64,000 bases of DNA. It comes from Plasmodium vivax (lineage: Eukaryota; Apicomplexa; Aconoidasida; Haemosporida; Plasmodiidae). Location: contig NC_009912.1 in NCBI RefSeq assembly GCF_000002415.2, forward strand, positions 188,501 through 252,500, written 5' to 3'. The position numbers were made by a program, and so were the translations under genes. Numbering within the stretch: the stretch's first letter is position 1; every line of letters begins with the position of its first letter. Below are positions 24,001 to 33,237 of the stretch, piece after piece. The notes under the pieces are model-generated. The model did not search any database, was not told the DNA's origin, and saw only the letters and a list, made by a program, of their open reading frames with translations.

Positions 24001-25324
24001 AAAAGACGTCTTCTATTTCATTAAAAAGTTAAAATTTAAAACGACAAACAAGTTAAAGCAGAAGTTTCGTACGTGTGCAAAGAATGTAAAGGGCAGTCTG
24101 AGTGAAGAAAAGAGTCTTGTGCTAATGGAGAAGGAGCAGAAGGGTAAACCACCACTGGTTCACAACAAATGCCCCTTCGTCCAGAATAATTCGGACCCCC
24201 CAAGGTCCCTCAGTAGCATAAAACTGGCAGAGGATTTTATAAAAATGTGTGAGTGTGCTCCGCTGGCAAAAAGGGAAAAGAACCAAGGGAGTAAAAACTA
24301 CAATCGGGGGAAGGCACCAACTAGGGAGGCTCCAGAAAATTACCCACAGAACAAAAAAGATTTCACTTTTAAAGGAAGGCAGAGAGAAGAAAAGGAGAGA
24401 CATCCCTTGGGGGAGAACATCACTGAAGGCAGAATCTCCTTCGATAACCACACCTGTGTGGGCCCCAATCCTAATTCGTCTAAAAATAAAAAATGTACAC
24501 ATGAGTGCCACCGGGTAGACGACGAAAAACCCAACCAGGGACAGCTGCACAACAAAATGAATCTTAATATAAAAAATAAAAACGTTTGCAATTTGAGAAA
24601 CGAAGATAACATTTCTAGTGACGAATTTACGTGGGACCCCCTAAACCCGCTGAATGTCATCGGGCCCCATTCCAGGTGTAACGGACTGAGGTGCGATTAT
24701 ATTTTTTTCCCTCCCATCAGTTACAACAAGGGAAAGGGCGCCAGGGGGGGAAAGAACGCCACGGCTGAAAAGGGGAAAGTTCGCCAAAAGGGCAAGCCAA
24801 ATGCAGCAGAAAAGACGGATGAGGCGTGCAAGATGGGCGCGGTTAAATCCCAGCCAAGTGTACACATAACTGAAATGCATGACGATGAACAATTCGTGAT
24901 GGGTCGGGGGAAAACCCCAATGCGATCAGACGTGTCCTTCAATCCACTTGGTGCCAATCGAGAAAGTCAGACGTGCTCCAATCCCGTTTGGAACACGCAG
25001 AGTGATGCCTTCACCGCGACATGCAAGGGACGGGACAGACAGGATGACCACCAGGCGAAGGGGAAACGATACGAAGAAACTCTCAATCTAAAAAAATATA
25101 ATGACCTAAAAATTTTGAAGCATTACTATATTAAGAGTGCCAAGATACTTTTTAACGAACCCTCCGTCATGGTCCACACGTACAGGAATTACAAAAACTT
25201 CAATTGCTGCTACTCCTTTTGTATGAAAATAAAGAACGTCCATTTTGTGACCATGTCTGACCATTATGCTATTAAGATAGATTTGAGACTAAAAAAGAAT
25301 CACAAGTTTGTTCCGAGCAGTTAG
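18089..25324 (+). CDS. Giant endonuclease/exonuclease/phosphatase (EEP) fold protein, neutral-sphingomyelinase-like
   Basis: Single long exon, up to 2,411 residues; the first in-frame ATG is used, but the true start could be later. Residues about 80-150 have a hydrophobic stretch (LLRFVLLDWLIDRLIG...), and about 235-400 form a beta-rich segment of unknown type. Then comes a low-complexity acidic/Gly-Ser-Asn region to about 770. EEP motifs follow: SFMSFNTGLLEY (about 786), ADIIALQEV (about 825), LVNMHLASGA (about 988) and IIIGDLNAAPN (about 1030). After roughly 1,150 low-complexity residues the fold seems to resume with LRCDYIFFP (about 2200) and ends with SDHYAIKIDLRL (about 2390). Glu of LQEV, Asp/Asn of GDLN and Asp-His of SDH are the usual Mg-dependent catalytic residues, and all are present. 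Phosphodiesterase activity is therefore plausible. Substrate (sphingomyelin, inositol phosphate or nucleic acid) cannot be told from sequence. Confidence 0.85.
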   Translation: MMKVCVRKHSPCTYDHTRQGNPNRVGEIASAAATRGRAFLFSLYPHNGLKKKCLFDSALEDSHPLGTLNRQRLRVEQATHTSVEQLLRFVLLDWLIDRLIGRLIGLLILYALSEVKNRFRNFLLHCIKKYVLCLCKLLDVADFPYIRNLSCEDGEGRIVHPTIDEPPCSYKTKVSSEDCTSGESSRGRANKITKGEQKRDKLVRQERNHSCGLIFSQKGNIEKREKIYLTIHLCVERNEDVNFENPLTVVSAFLKNEIMPSRQKNEQNSDPRFYIHRVVQNKHHFIRRANGKGLFLKEFPSLRGELHIIITHKRKSLLFYLTVGEVFFVCCLLSTSPAKENGSISLFFEIYLRFANVYTVRHSHGLCSYLAHTWEAELSVFCSKLCSFWGDPGRSKDLSSVRTDKTEKNRSSEKNGGVNYQNRASKRDKRSRTKLRFTQSSTNHRGGEPQGGYPRHPDKPHKVNINAGRKKERVSVKKLLAKPCGRDECSTNRSEDETHMSQNGDTPSSPRRTCGNHEGDDQNEENENENREETGSRRSGNRNGDHRSGSSNGNNNGNSDDEGDEDGEDDKEEEENDEENDEDGKKKDEDGKRDGQGEKGPANPSDVTAEESGEQKGEPNDAGDACGKAKGKEIKPEADDVKNGATDMQSDSIQGDTNGNEEEGEGVKVDPVDEDKNELAGHRSAGEDRLNINMADADARGSSEAERADNEEKQNNIKKDIREEARNSEGDRNAGMEAHIGSNCRSSRSGSGGGSGQRKDQTGKDEEGKKNLRMMNKMLKNLSFMSFNTGLLEYKICGVCIYQNPPFISNRLLHIPFALKKTNADIIALQEVYDEKHVEYLKNHLAANYPFCARDNYCSDAFKERFSDVSVAREDEFDEGSREDGSDSPGGRDDLSGRTPNSHENGKRTGTSANHPNGGNKKESRGRKKKYFALHHGLLVFSKYPIIYSFFHGFKHVTYLEHFFGTKGFLEVIIDVPFFSYITLVNMHLASGAADTESKYIERVRDFEIKQIMEIARNAEKRNTIPIIIGDLNAAPNLCPNNYSSFIKRGWKDAWLYARNVKKKKTKQLIGKALPRLQKKKPRTVSPHSCHSLGQLFPGVGGATRDLAKREPKKVEGEEGEEREENHPSRNDPEGVKSKREANPTSGITKKDNTYSNHSANAQTSVYLERPPVENKMDAKNDELGSSSSLRVFPSSNCSVNNDSVVYPNSGRTLSTFCKNVESYDSMCHRERHTRGREKWDMGDDSVECHPSVCSSGANLRSHAGEVGKMNSTINNGALNKHVQFGNGLQRRYPGCAFHAMIARSRRRTATGAPSKRLLIPSKKVAKTVTKIIWRRKGKFPPSSYKIVKRHHRKGRTKGCHQREHLPHVMRIPSSGKNDALERVDQMDPSQRSDTPHCSIVPNSSIASGKDTPSDVIPERKGEAHMSTDEVNYGQVSSLSSLGNGVVNNQEGDHNLVEGIPHVDKAQDDLFNPSAGQQNGPNCCAYERDNWKKKERQRNMQSCSTCDVFKKEDKIGSSMVTPKCTLRSKSDGERLKIHREEDEGEYHAAPNVHHHYNSDQNLFSSDISSESNHSYTDLYDDEEEANWFSDRSSNASRNDLHERTEVGVPIEVQPRGVLNRMAKEAFTNGDTTEKEPETIKELHSSGGNQLTDRHCTKGEDKIITPCVPPPEMGEEHRRVVSSPLYHSKDTAQVSMSNGKADDALTYSQLYSEKDSKLSGTTSFYTNQLNGQKEKVHNVDENCEDKLKTQKFCGPFLEEEFARRGEPHGEDSLLSEVGTRRNCNDCNVADASRKNGANENSCHDKVESLPYAGTHPAEENANVNTNEKKKKISKLAKKIKQMKKKLFYNILRNYETHHDGGVERKMPLKGKQGELQKAKQERGEGNPLNPDDVKRKAEKNHHLIASLKERELTEKEIICKGEPPPAEDHSPRSDVSESLKNEGTNEKGENKSGKFLHFTKKWYHSKTQEALKKDVFYFIKKLKFKTTNKLKQKFRTCAKNVKGSLSEEKSLVLMEKEQKGKPPLVHNKCPFVQNNSDPPRSLSSIKLAEDFIKMCECAPLAKREKNQGSKNYNRGKAPTREAPENYPQNKKDFTFKGRQREEKERHPLGENITEGRISFDNHTCVGPNPNSSKNKKCTHECHRVDDEKPNQGQLHNKMNLNIKNKNVCNLRNEDNISSDEFTWDPLNPLNVIGPHSRCNGLRCDYIFFPPISYNKGKGARGGKNATAEKGKVRQKGKPNAAEKTDEACKMGAVKSQPSVHITEMHDDEQFVMGRGKTPMRSDVSFNPLGANRESQTCSNPVWNTQSDAFTATCKGRDRQDDHQAKGKRYEETLNLKKYNDLKILKHYYIKSAKILFNEPSVMVHTYRNYKNFNCCYSFCMKIKNVHFVTMSDHYAIKIDLRLKKNHKFVPSS

Positions 25325-26705
25325 AGGTGTTTGTGGGGGATATATGACACGGCATCTTCTTTGTAGAGGCATTCACATGAGCAGTTGCGCTGAGGCGCGT
25401 GACGTTGCGCCATGATGTGTTGGTGTTGATGTCTATGTTGATGTTGACGTCGATGTTGATGTTGACGTCGATGTTGATGTTGACGTCGATGTTGATGTTC
25501 TTTTTTTTTTTTTTTTTTTATTTCTCCCCTCTCTATGTGTCCCCACCCGTGTAACTCAATCCCGCCGTGTGCGGGTGCCCCTTTTCCCAAATGCGTTTAA
25601 TTAAATTTAATTTATACCCCATTAATTCGCTTCATTTCGCGCTTCTTATTACTCCATCATCTTTATCTTCATCTGTATCTTCATTTTTTTTTTTTTTTTT
25701 TTTTTTTTTTTGGCTAGTCCGTCCCATTTTCAATACGTGCTGTGTAGCCTCATCGATGCTGCATTCCGGGTGGCCACCCCACCTGCCAGGTGGATCAAAT
25801 TAAATATTATTAAGTTTGCAAGTTGTGCTTCTTTTTTTTTTTTAAGTGCTCTTTAATACATTCCTTTTTGTACAATTGGGCAGGTTACACTGCCATGTAT
25901 GTATGTGCACATGTGGGGACCGCTCAACCAGGTCTGCGTCTGTGCATGCACCTGTGTGTGCCGTGTATGTACCTATGTATGTGCCTTGCTGCATGTGCGC
26001 CAACGCTCGTACGCCCTATTTTTTACACATGTGGATATTCCATTTTAAATTATTTGAGTAATTCGCTTATAAATGGTTCAACACAAACAAACATGTAAAT
26101 CTCAAAGTTGACAAAATTGTTAATTAGTGGAAAAAAAAAAAAAAAAAAAGAAAAGAAAAAAAAAAAAAAGGAGAAAGCAAAATGCACAAGCAACTACGCG
26201 GTTGACGCCTGTGCGGATGATGCCTTCAAATTTGTGAATCAAACGTTTGGAGTAGACTGCTGTGCAAGGGGGGTTAAAAGCTGACAAATGGGGAGCTCAC
26301 GAATTGTCGCTTCCCCAACCGCGCGACTTCGCGATGGCGCAATTATGTGCCTACAGTTTACTCCAATTAATGAACGCCAAGGGGATGCACACATTTCACA
26401 CTTAAAAAAAAGGAGGAAGAAAAAAGAAAAAGTTAACTGAACCGATGCTGAAGGAACATGTAAGGGCCATGAACAGGGGTGGAAATGCAAAAAGAGACAC
26501 AGTGTGTGGATATTCCTCGGCGAATTACCACACGGGGTATTTTTTTCTGACTCTACAGGAGCAGCGATCAAATGAGATGCGTACGGAGGCAAAGGCATGT
26601 GGCAAATGCGGACCGACCCCAACCAGATGAACACACATATGATACCTCTTCGCAAACAAACGTCATCTCTTCGCAACCCATACGCCACACAACACATCCG
26701 CTACA
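25325..26705. other. Convergent 3' spacer between the EEP gene and RNase II
   Basis: About 1.4 kb between two facing stop codons. It contains the 18-bp minisatellite (listed separately), a run of about 25 T at 25686-25711, a TG-rich alternating tract at 25890-26030, and A-rich tracts at 26131-26170. No gene is supported. Confidence 0.55.
25417..25499. repeat. 18-bp minisatellite just after the EEP stop codon
   Basis: Tandem units of atgttgatgttgacgtcg at 25435-25452, 25453-25470 and 25471-25488, with a partial copy to 25499 and a diverged copy before 25435. It starts about 90 bases after the EEP stop and runs into a poly(T) tract, so it probably lies in the 3' UTR of that gene. Confidence 0.9.
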
Positions 26706-29700
26706 TCATGCCAAGCGCAAGGTCCACACCTGCGACCCGGGGACAATCAAAATTTCCTTCTTCTGAAACCTGCTTATCGTTTCATACTCCTCGGTAGGCC
26801 CTTCTCCAACGCACCCCTTTTTTGCCTCTTCATTCGATGCTTGATCCGTTTGGATTTTTTCCCCACATAAAGGAGCAGGGTTCTCCATCAGACGAACATC
26901 TCGTTTATCATCTTCATCGGTGGAAGAACTCTCACGGGGCAACCCCCCTCTGGGACTGCCTCTCAATTTGGCTTCATCAACCCGCTTGAAGAAAACGTCA
27001 TGGATGTACAGAACGTCGTAAATTTTTTGAAAGGCCTCTTTCTCATCCAGTTTTAGCACTTCGTACTTAACGCTAAATTGGGGGTTGTTTATTTTTTCGA
27101 GAATCCTGGGGATATGCAGGGTTGCTCTGTTTTGCACCGCGTGCCCGTCCGTCTGCTCTTCCGTTGGCTGCTCTTCCGTTGGCTGCTCTTCCGTTGTCTG
27201 CCCTTCCGCTGCCTGCCCTTCCGCTGTCTGCCCTTCCGCTGTCTGCCCTTCCGCTGTCTGCCCTTCCGTTGTCCGCTTTTCCCCCTTCGCGGCCCCCTCC
27301 TGAGTCCCACCGCTGCGCGCCCCACTCATGGCAGCCGCATTTCCGCCCACCCTGTACAGCACCCCTCTGGAGAGGTCACACACAAAGGTACTTTCCTCAT
27401 ACGACAGAGAAACAAATGCGAAGGTCAGATTGAGCAAACTGTCACTGATTGACTTCTCCGTTTCTAGCAAGGGCACATAAAAGACGATTGCGTTTTTCAA
27501 TTTGCCATTTTCAATTGGGTTTTTTTTAAATTTCCACTTGGCGGTTTCTTCTCTATTGTGATTGGCGGTGGTCATTTCGTCGGTTGCCTCGTTTATGAGT
27601 TTCAGGCGGTCCATCACCAAATTGTTCTTTTCCACGGGGGGGCTACCCACAGGGTTACTTCCCTTGGATGGGCTCAACATGTAGGAAGTGTACGTGTGTG
27701 TGTGCATCCTCCATGTATGCTCCTCATCAGGGCCGCCCATTCCGCCCACATCTATATAATTCTTAAATAGTATATTCAGGCAAATGCTCTCTTTTACACT
27801 TTTGGTTAGCACTATTTCTTGAATGTACGCTTCGGTTGGGAAGCATATGAGGCCGTCCCTCCTGTAGAAGTACTTCTTAATAGGCTCACACGATTCCTCC
27901 AGTTCACCTTCTTTTCGCGTAAGGGGATCCGTTTCTTTCCTCTGGGGTTGGTCAGCTGTGTGCTTCTTTTTTTCAAAGCGGGTGATTCCCCGTGCGGTGT
28001 CACCATGGGGGGTTCTTCCCCCCTCTTGGTGAAGCTCACTTAGTGACGGATCTTTCGAAGTGAGATTGCCTCCACCTTTGGCAGCCGCCTTAGGTGCATT
28101 CCCCACCAGTGACTTCTCCCCTTTGTAGGCTTCGTTCAAATATACGAGGTATCTATTAAGGAGGACATTCTTCAAATGAATCTGAGCTTCGTCCGTTTTT
28201 TTTTTCTGAAAATTGCACTGATCGCAAATTCTCTTCAAATCCTCGTAGCTGTAAGTTAACCCCTTCTGGTCATCCTCCACAATAGTAGCTAAAATTCTGT
28301 GTGTAATAATATCGATGTATCTCCTTATAGGGGAGGTGAAATGAATATATTTGGTCAGCGCCAAGCCGAAGTGATGCGCCTTCTTCTCCCCCGCTGTGTA
28401 GGGGATGTATATGGCCTCCTTATAGTACTTCAAAATGTTGTATTGCATACACAGCAGTTGATTAGCGTCCAGAATTTCTTCGCAAACTTTTAAAATGTCA
28501 TTAATGCTGCTTCTTTTTACGTCAATTAGGGCATCAATTCGGCTGTACGTGTTATGGTCAATTATGTGAAGGAGATTATTTTTTATCTCCTCGGAGGTAT
28601 TTTCATGTATCCTCAGGATTCCCAATTTTTTACTTTGGCTGATTTTATTGGCTACTAAAAAATTTGTTAAAATCATCATTTCTTCTATTAGCATGTGGCT
28701 CTTTGCTTTGTACTCGACTTTTTCCACGCGGATGTTTTCCACGTCCATTTCGCTCAGCAGGGCTTGCACTTCGCTCTTCTTCAGGAAGGCCTCCACGCGG
28801 TCGTCCAGTGCATCGCCGTTAAAATGGTTACTGCGGTTGTCACTGAGGTTGTCACTAGGGTTGCCGCTAAGTTTGCCGCTAACGTTGCCGATAACATTGT
28901 CTCCTCCCACTGCATGGCTCTCCTCCAGCTCTTCCACCCCGATAGGCACCCCCCTATCGCGCGCACAGGACCCACCCGCGGCGGCCTCATTATACAAAAA
29001 TAACAAGGACGGCTTGGAGTTGACGCTCTTCCGCCCACTCCTCTCCTTCAGCATTTTGGACAAGAGGAATAATCGAAAGATGTCGCTTCCCACCTTGCTG
29101 CTCAGACTATACCGTTCGCACGTTTCTTCAAAATTTACAACAAAGGGGAAACAGCTTAACGGCAGATCCCCCCTCACTAAAATGGCTTCTTCCATTTCCT
29201 TTAAATTTCTGTTGCTCTGGTGGAGGCCGCCGTATACTTCGTCCAGGAAATCCTCCACCGTGTCATAATTCAGTTTGTGCCTGCTCTTGATTAGGCTCTT
29301 CTTAATTTCGACACTGCGTTCATTCGTTGCGCGTTTGTCGCGTTCGTCTCGTTCGTCTCTTCCGCTTCTTTCGCTTCTGTCTCCTCTTCCGCCGATCTCC
29401 CCCTGCGCGACGTCGTACGGATTCGCCCGACTGCTCAGGCGGAAAAAGACGGAAAAGGACAGCTTCTCCCCCTGCGTGTTCAGGGAACAGATTTCTTCGC
29501 TCAAAATGGAGGGGAGCATGTGGATGACCCTGAGAAGTGGCGGGGCGGAAAAGTGAAAGGCGCATTCGAGGAGGTGAATAGAAGCGTTGGAAGATGCGCA
29601 CTGGGAAGGTACGCACTGGGAAGGTACCACTGGGAAGGTAGCACACCCCACGGCGCGCCTTACATTAAGTCCATGTAGATCGTGTTGCACACTTTGGAGG

Positions 29701-32128
29701 CCACCCTGTCGTAGAACGAGTCGGGGGTCACGAAGAAGGAGACGTCAGAAATATGCACCCCTATTTTGTACTCAAACTCATTTGCAGCATTCGTGTCGCT
29801 GCCAACAAATTCGATCGACAGAGCGTCATCCAGATCCTTTGCACTCGGAGGGTCTATGGTAAATACATCCAGGTTGGTAATAATTTCCCTATTTTTCAGG
29901 AAGCTTTTTAGCATGTACTTTTCTATACGCTTATTATTTTCTTGTATGTTTTTCAAGTAGGCCATTTTGAGTCGGTGCTGATCGATGGGGGGGGGTTCTC
30001 TTCCTCGGTGTACTACTGCCCCGGATGCTACTACCCCTGATGCTGCTGCCCCGGATGCTGCTGCCCCTGATGCCGCTTCCCCCGATGCCGCTTCCCCCCA
30101 CTGGCGGCTGGCCAAAGCTGCGAGGACCTTGTCGGTCACCTCCATTTTGCTCTTCAAGTAGGACATATCACTCCGCTCATAAATGTGAAAATGTATTTTG
30201 TAAAAATAAATGAAAAAATAAATGACGCCCAAAAAGTTCTTTTCATTTCCTAAAATGGTAGTGATGCTTCCAGATGGGTTGATCTGGTGTGTGTCCCATT
30301 TTTTAAACTTCACCAGGACGTACAAATTTATTTTCTTCCTCTTCAAATAATGCAACAGTCTGTTTAGCATGCAACTGGAGGAGTCGTATATGAAGCAGGG
30401 CAATCTAGGGTCTACGGGCTGTACCTTGGCGTACAAGGGGGTGTTTTCTCTATGCCCTTTTTTGGGTGTCTTCCTTGGAGGTGGTTCACACTTGGGGTCA
30501 TCCAATACGTTTCTTCCTTCCCTATTGGGCGCCTTCACATTGGGAGGATTGCTCAACATATTTTCCCCTCTAATCTGTGGTGCGTCCTTCCTGCCAAAGG
30601 TGTTACTTATACCTTTGTTAATATTTAAATAATTCAAGGTGCACACAATTGGGGCATTCCTCCGCTCAACGATGTTAACAACTCTGCAAAAATGTTCCGT
30701 TTTTTCTTCCTCCTTTTCGCTCACCGAGGTGGTACCCTCTTGACTCTCTTCCAGAATCTCCTCCTCATTTTCTAAATCTCCCGGTCGTTTGATTTTTCTT
30801 CGAGCCGTATAGGCATACACTACATCTTCGTTCAGTGCCCTGTTGCGGCTAATATAGCCATAAATGGTAAAAACGTCCTTTTTTAAAAAACTCAACGGAT
30901 CTTCTTCACTAACCACAACACATTTGCTCGTGTCATAAGGGGATACACATAATACTCCTTTGAATAATTTATTTTTCAGAATTTTCTCCCTACTTTTTTG
31001 TAGCTCTAAAATTTTTTTTATCTTTTCGCTACCCCAATATTGTTCATACTCCACATCGATGTAATTTTTATCCGCCACTTCGCCATCTGCTTGGGATTGC
31101 CCCTTCACATTTTTTGCCTTCTCCAATTTGGGGTCAAAAGGAATGTTCTCTTTATTGTCTTTCCCATTTGGTGCACCTTTGAGTAGCTTACTGTTATCAT
31201 TATAGGGGAGGAACACCTGCTGTTTATTTGTGTGGTTGCCCTTTCCATTAAGGAGTTTTTTACATTTAAGGCTTCCATTTTGCCCTTCGTTTCTACCATC
31301 CATTTTTGTTCCCATCCCTTCTGCTGCTCTGTTTGGCATGCCGTTCGGTGAATCTCCTTCTCGAGACTGATGGGCCATTCTCCCTTCTAATCCTCCCTCG
31401 TTTTTTTCCCCCCTGCATCGCAAGGGGGGAGTTGCCAAACATTCACTCCACTTTGCGGGTGAACCTTCCCCTTGCCGATCCCTACCGCCTTTACTGTGTC
31501 CACTCACATGCCCGTCCTTAACCTTCAAATAGACATCCTTACTTACCAAATAGTTATTTTTCACCTTCAGATATTTTTCCCCCTTGATGCTTTTGCCTTT
31601 CCCACTTTGAATGCCCCGTTGGAGGGTTAATCGCGCCGCTTCTTTTTTTTTCCTATTTGGGTTTCCCCTTTGTTGGCATTTCTCCGACACGCCCGTTTTG
31701 GCTTCACTTGGGGGTTCCCTAAACCGGGGGGGGCTTTTCCTGGGGGCTTCTTTTCCACTTCCCTCCCGCGGGTCCTCCTCCAAGGGGGCGCCTTCTCCTG
31801 CCTCTCCTCCATGAAGAAGTTCATCTGGCAAACCCTCCTCATAATCCCCCAACTTAACATTCTTCTGTTTTATTTGTTGATACACATGTTTGTAAAACTG
31901 TTTACTTTTATCCTTCTGGATGTCCTTCAAGGAGGGACTGCACTCCTTCGTCTGTTCCTTCCCCGAGGTACACGACTGTCCTGGCTCAGTTGGCCGAAAC
32001 TTCGACTCCCCCCCTCCATCAGGAAAAGGGGTGGCCCCACCCTCCAACTTCACCCGCTTCACAATTTTTATATTTTCATATATTTTGGTGTAAAAACAAT
32101 ATCTTCTAGCATTTTTAAAAAAAAACAT
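26706..32128 (-). CDS. RNase II / DIS3-family 3'-5' exoribonuclease
   Basis: Two exons, 32128-29664 and 29529-26706, joined across a codon (AT|G) with GT/AG borders, giving about 1,762 residues. It degrades RNA 3' to 5'. Residues 1-400 are Lys/Gly-rich low complexity. The RNB catalytic domain starts late in exon 1: FTIDPPSAKDLDDALSI (about residue 755) holds the conserved Asp residues that bind Mg. YDRVASKVCNTIYMDL continues into HMLPSILSEEICSLNT of exon 2. Later come EEMMILTNFLVANKI and HFGLALTKYIHFTSPIRRY, both RNB signatures. Inserts interrupt the domain, including a TAEGQ-type repeat near the C-terminus and an Ala-Ser repeat just before the catalytic motif. In P. falciparum the protein called PfRNase II, linked to silencing of a var subset, is as far as I recall encoded at this syntenic place; the orthology is inferred. 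Alternatives are a DIS3L2-like or mitochondrial enzyme. Confidence 0.92.
27151..27280. repeat. 15-bp coding repeat in RNase II
   Basis: About eight tandem 15-base units (minus-strand sense of gtctgcccttccgct) encode a five-residue repeat, TAEGQ/TTEEQ/TEEQP type, in exon 2 of the RNase II gene. Upstream units (minus-strand order) are almost identical, and later ones change Gly to Glu. This is a hydrophilic, probably disordered insertion. Confidence 0.9.
30005..30105. repeat. 15-bp coding repeat (Ala-Ala-Ser-Gly) before the RNB catalytic motif
   Basis: Tandem 15-base units on the minus strand encode GEAAS/GAAAS/GVVAS pentapeptides in exon 1 of RNase II, about 50-60 residues before the IDPPSAKDLDDA motif. 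Several units differ only at single bases. It is an in-frame low-complexity insertion within a conserved enzyme. Confidence 0.85.
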
Positions 32129-33237
32129 GTTCTACTGTTTGTCTCTTTTACACTGCCGTCTCGCATAAGTAATATCATTTTGTACGTCATGTAGATACAT
32201 GTAGAAGCGCGCAGGGTGTTGGGACGAGTTGTTGCCTTCCTCGGGGAGCTTCCTGCTGGAGTGCACAGTGGGAGCAGCGCAATTTCAATTGGTAAACGCG
32301 CGAGATGCCCTTCAAAACGGCACAACCCCAGAGTAATTTCCCCAATTTGTCAAGCTGCTCCCTACTTATCGTGGTCAAAAGGCGCGTTTTAATACTCCCT
32401 TACAATTCCACTACTGGCGCGGCGGAGTGCCTACAAATGCACATAAAAGAGGAACCACGGCAGGGAAAAACTGAACAAGAAAAAGTGAAAAGTGAAAACT
32501 GCAGGGAAATAGAAATGGCACTTTTGTTCTTCCTTCATTAAAATGCTGCTTATTCGTTTTTTTGTGCCATTTTCCAGCAAACGTCACTTTCTGAGGGCTT
32601 TTAAAAATCGTCAATTTGTGTTTGTTTGGCTATCCACCTAGGGTTACAATTTTTTTTTTTTTTTTTTTTTTGGCAATAAATGGACGATATTGGGGAGTTC
32701 CTTTTCCTTCCCCCTTTCCACAACATAGTACAACGCTTTATGCATTTCTTTTTGAAAATTTTTCCTCTTGTACGAGGGGGACTTGAACACAATTTCCGCA
32801 ATGCAGTCGCATAAACGTATAAGTGTACATTTGGGGATTTTTTTTTTTTTTTTTTTCTGCCCATGTGTTGCGTGCATAAAGGCACATACGGTGGTCCTCC
32901 CAACTCACGCGAGCGTTGTGCATTTTTGTCAACACAAGGAAAATGCACATAATTGATTGTGAAAGGTTGACATAATCTTTTTCTTAGCACAGACGATTGC
33001 GCGGAAGAAGAAAGAAAAAAAAATTCCCTGGGTGATAAAATTTACATGTTTGTTTTGTCACTTGTATTTTTTTCCCTCCCCCTCTACTGGGCGAACTTTC
33101 AGTGGCCTCGCTTTTTTTCTTTTCCTTTTTCTTTTTTAACCTCCACCGTGTTTCCCTTTTTTTTTATGTATTCCCGAAATTGGGGTACCCGCAAGTGCAC
33201 AGCCCGCACGCCCATCCGTACCTTTTAAAAGCAAACG
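32129..33237. other. Divergent spacer between RNase II and CHMP1
   Basis: About 1.1 kb between two start codons pointing apart: the shared promoter region for RNase II and CHMP1. It holds poly(T) runs at 32650-32671 and 32840-32857. No extra exon for either gene is convincing. Confidence 0.55.
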
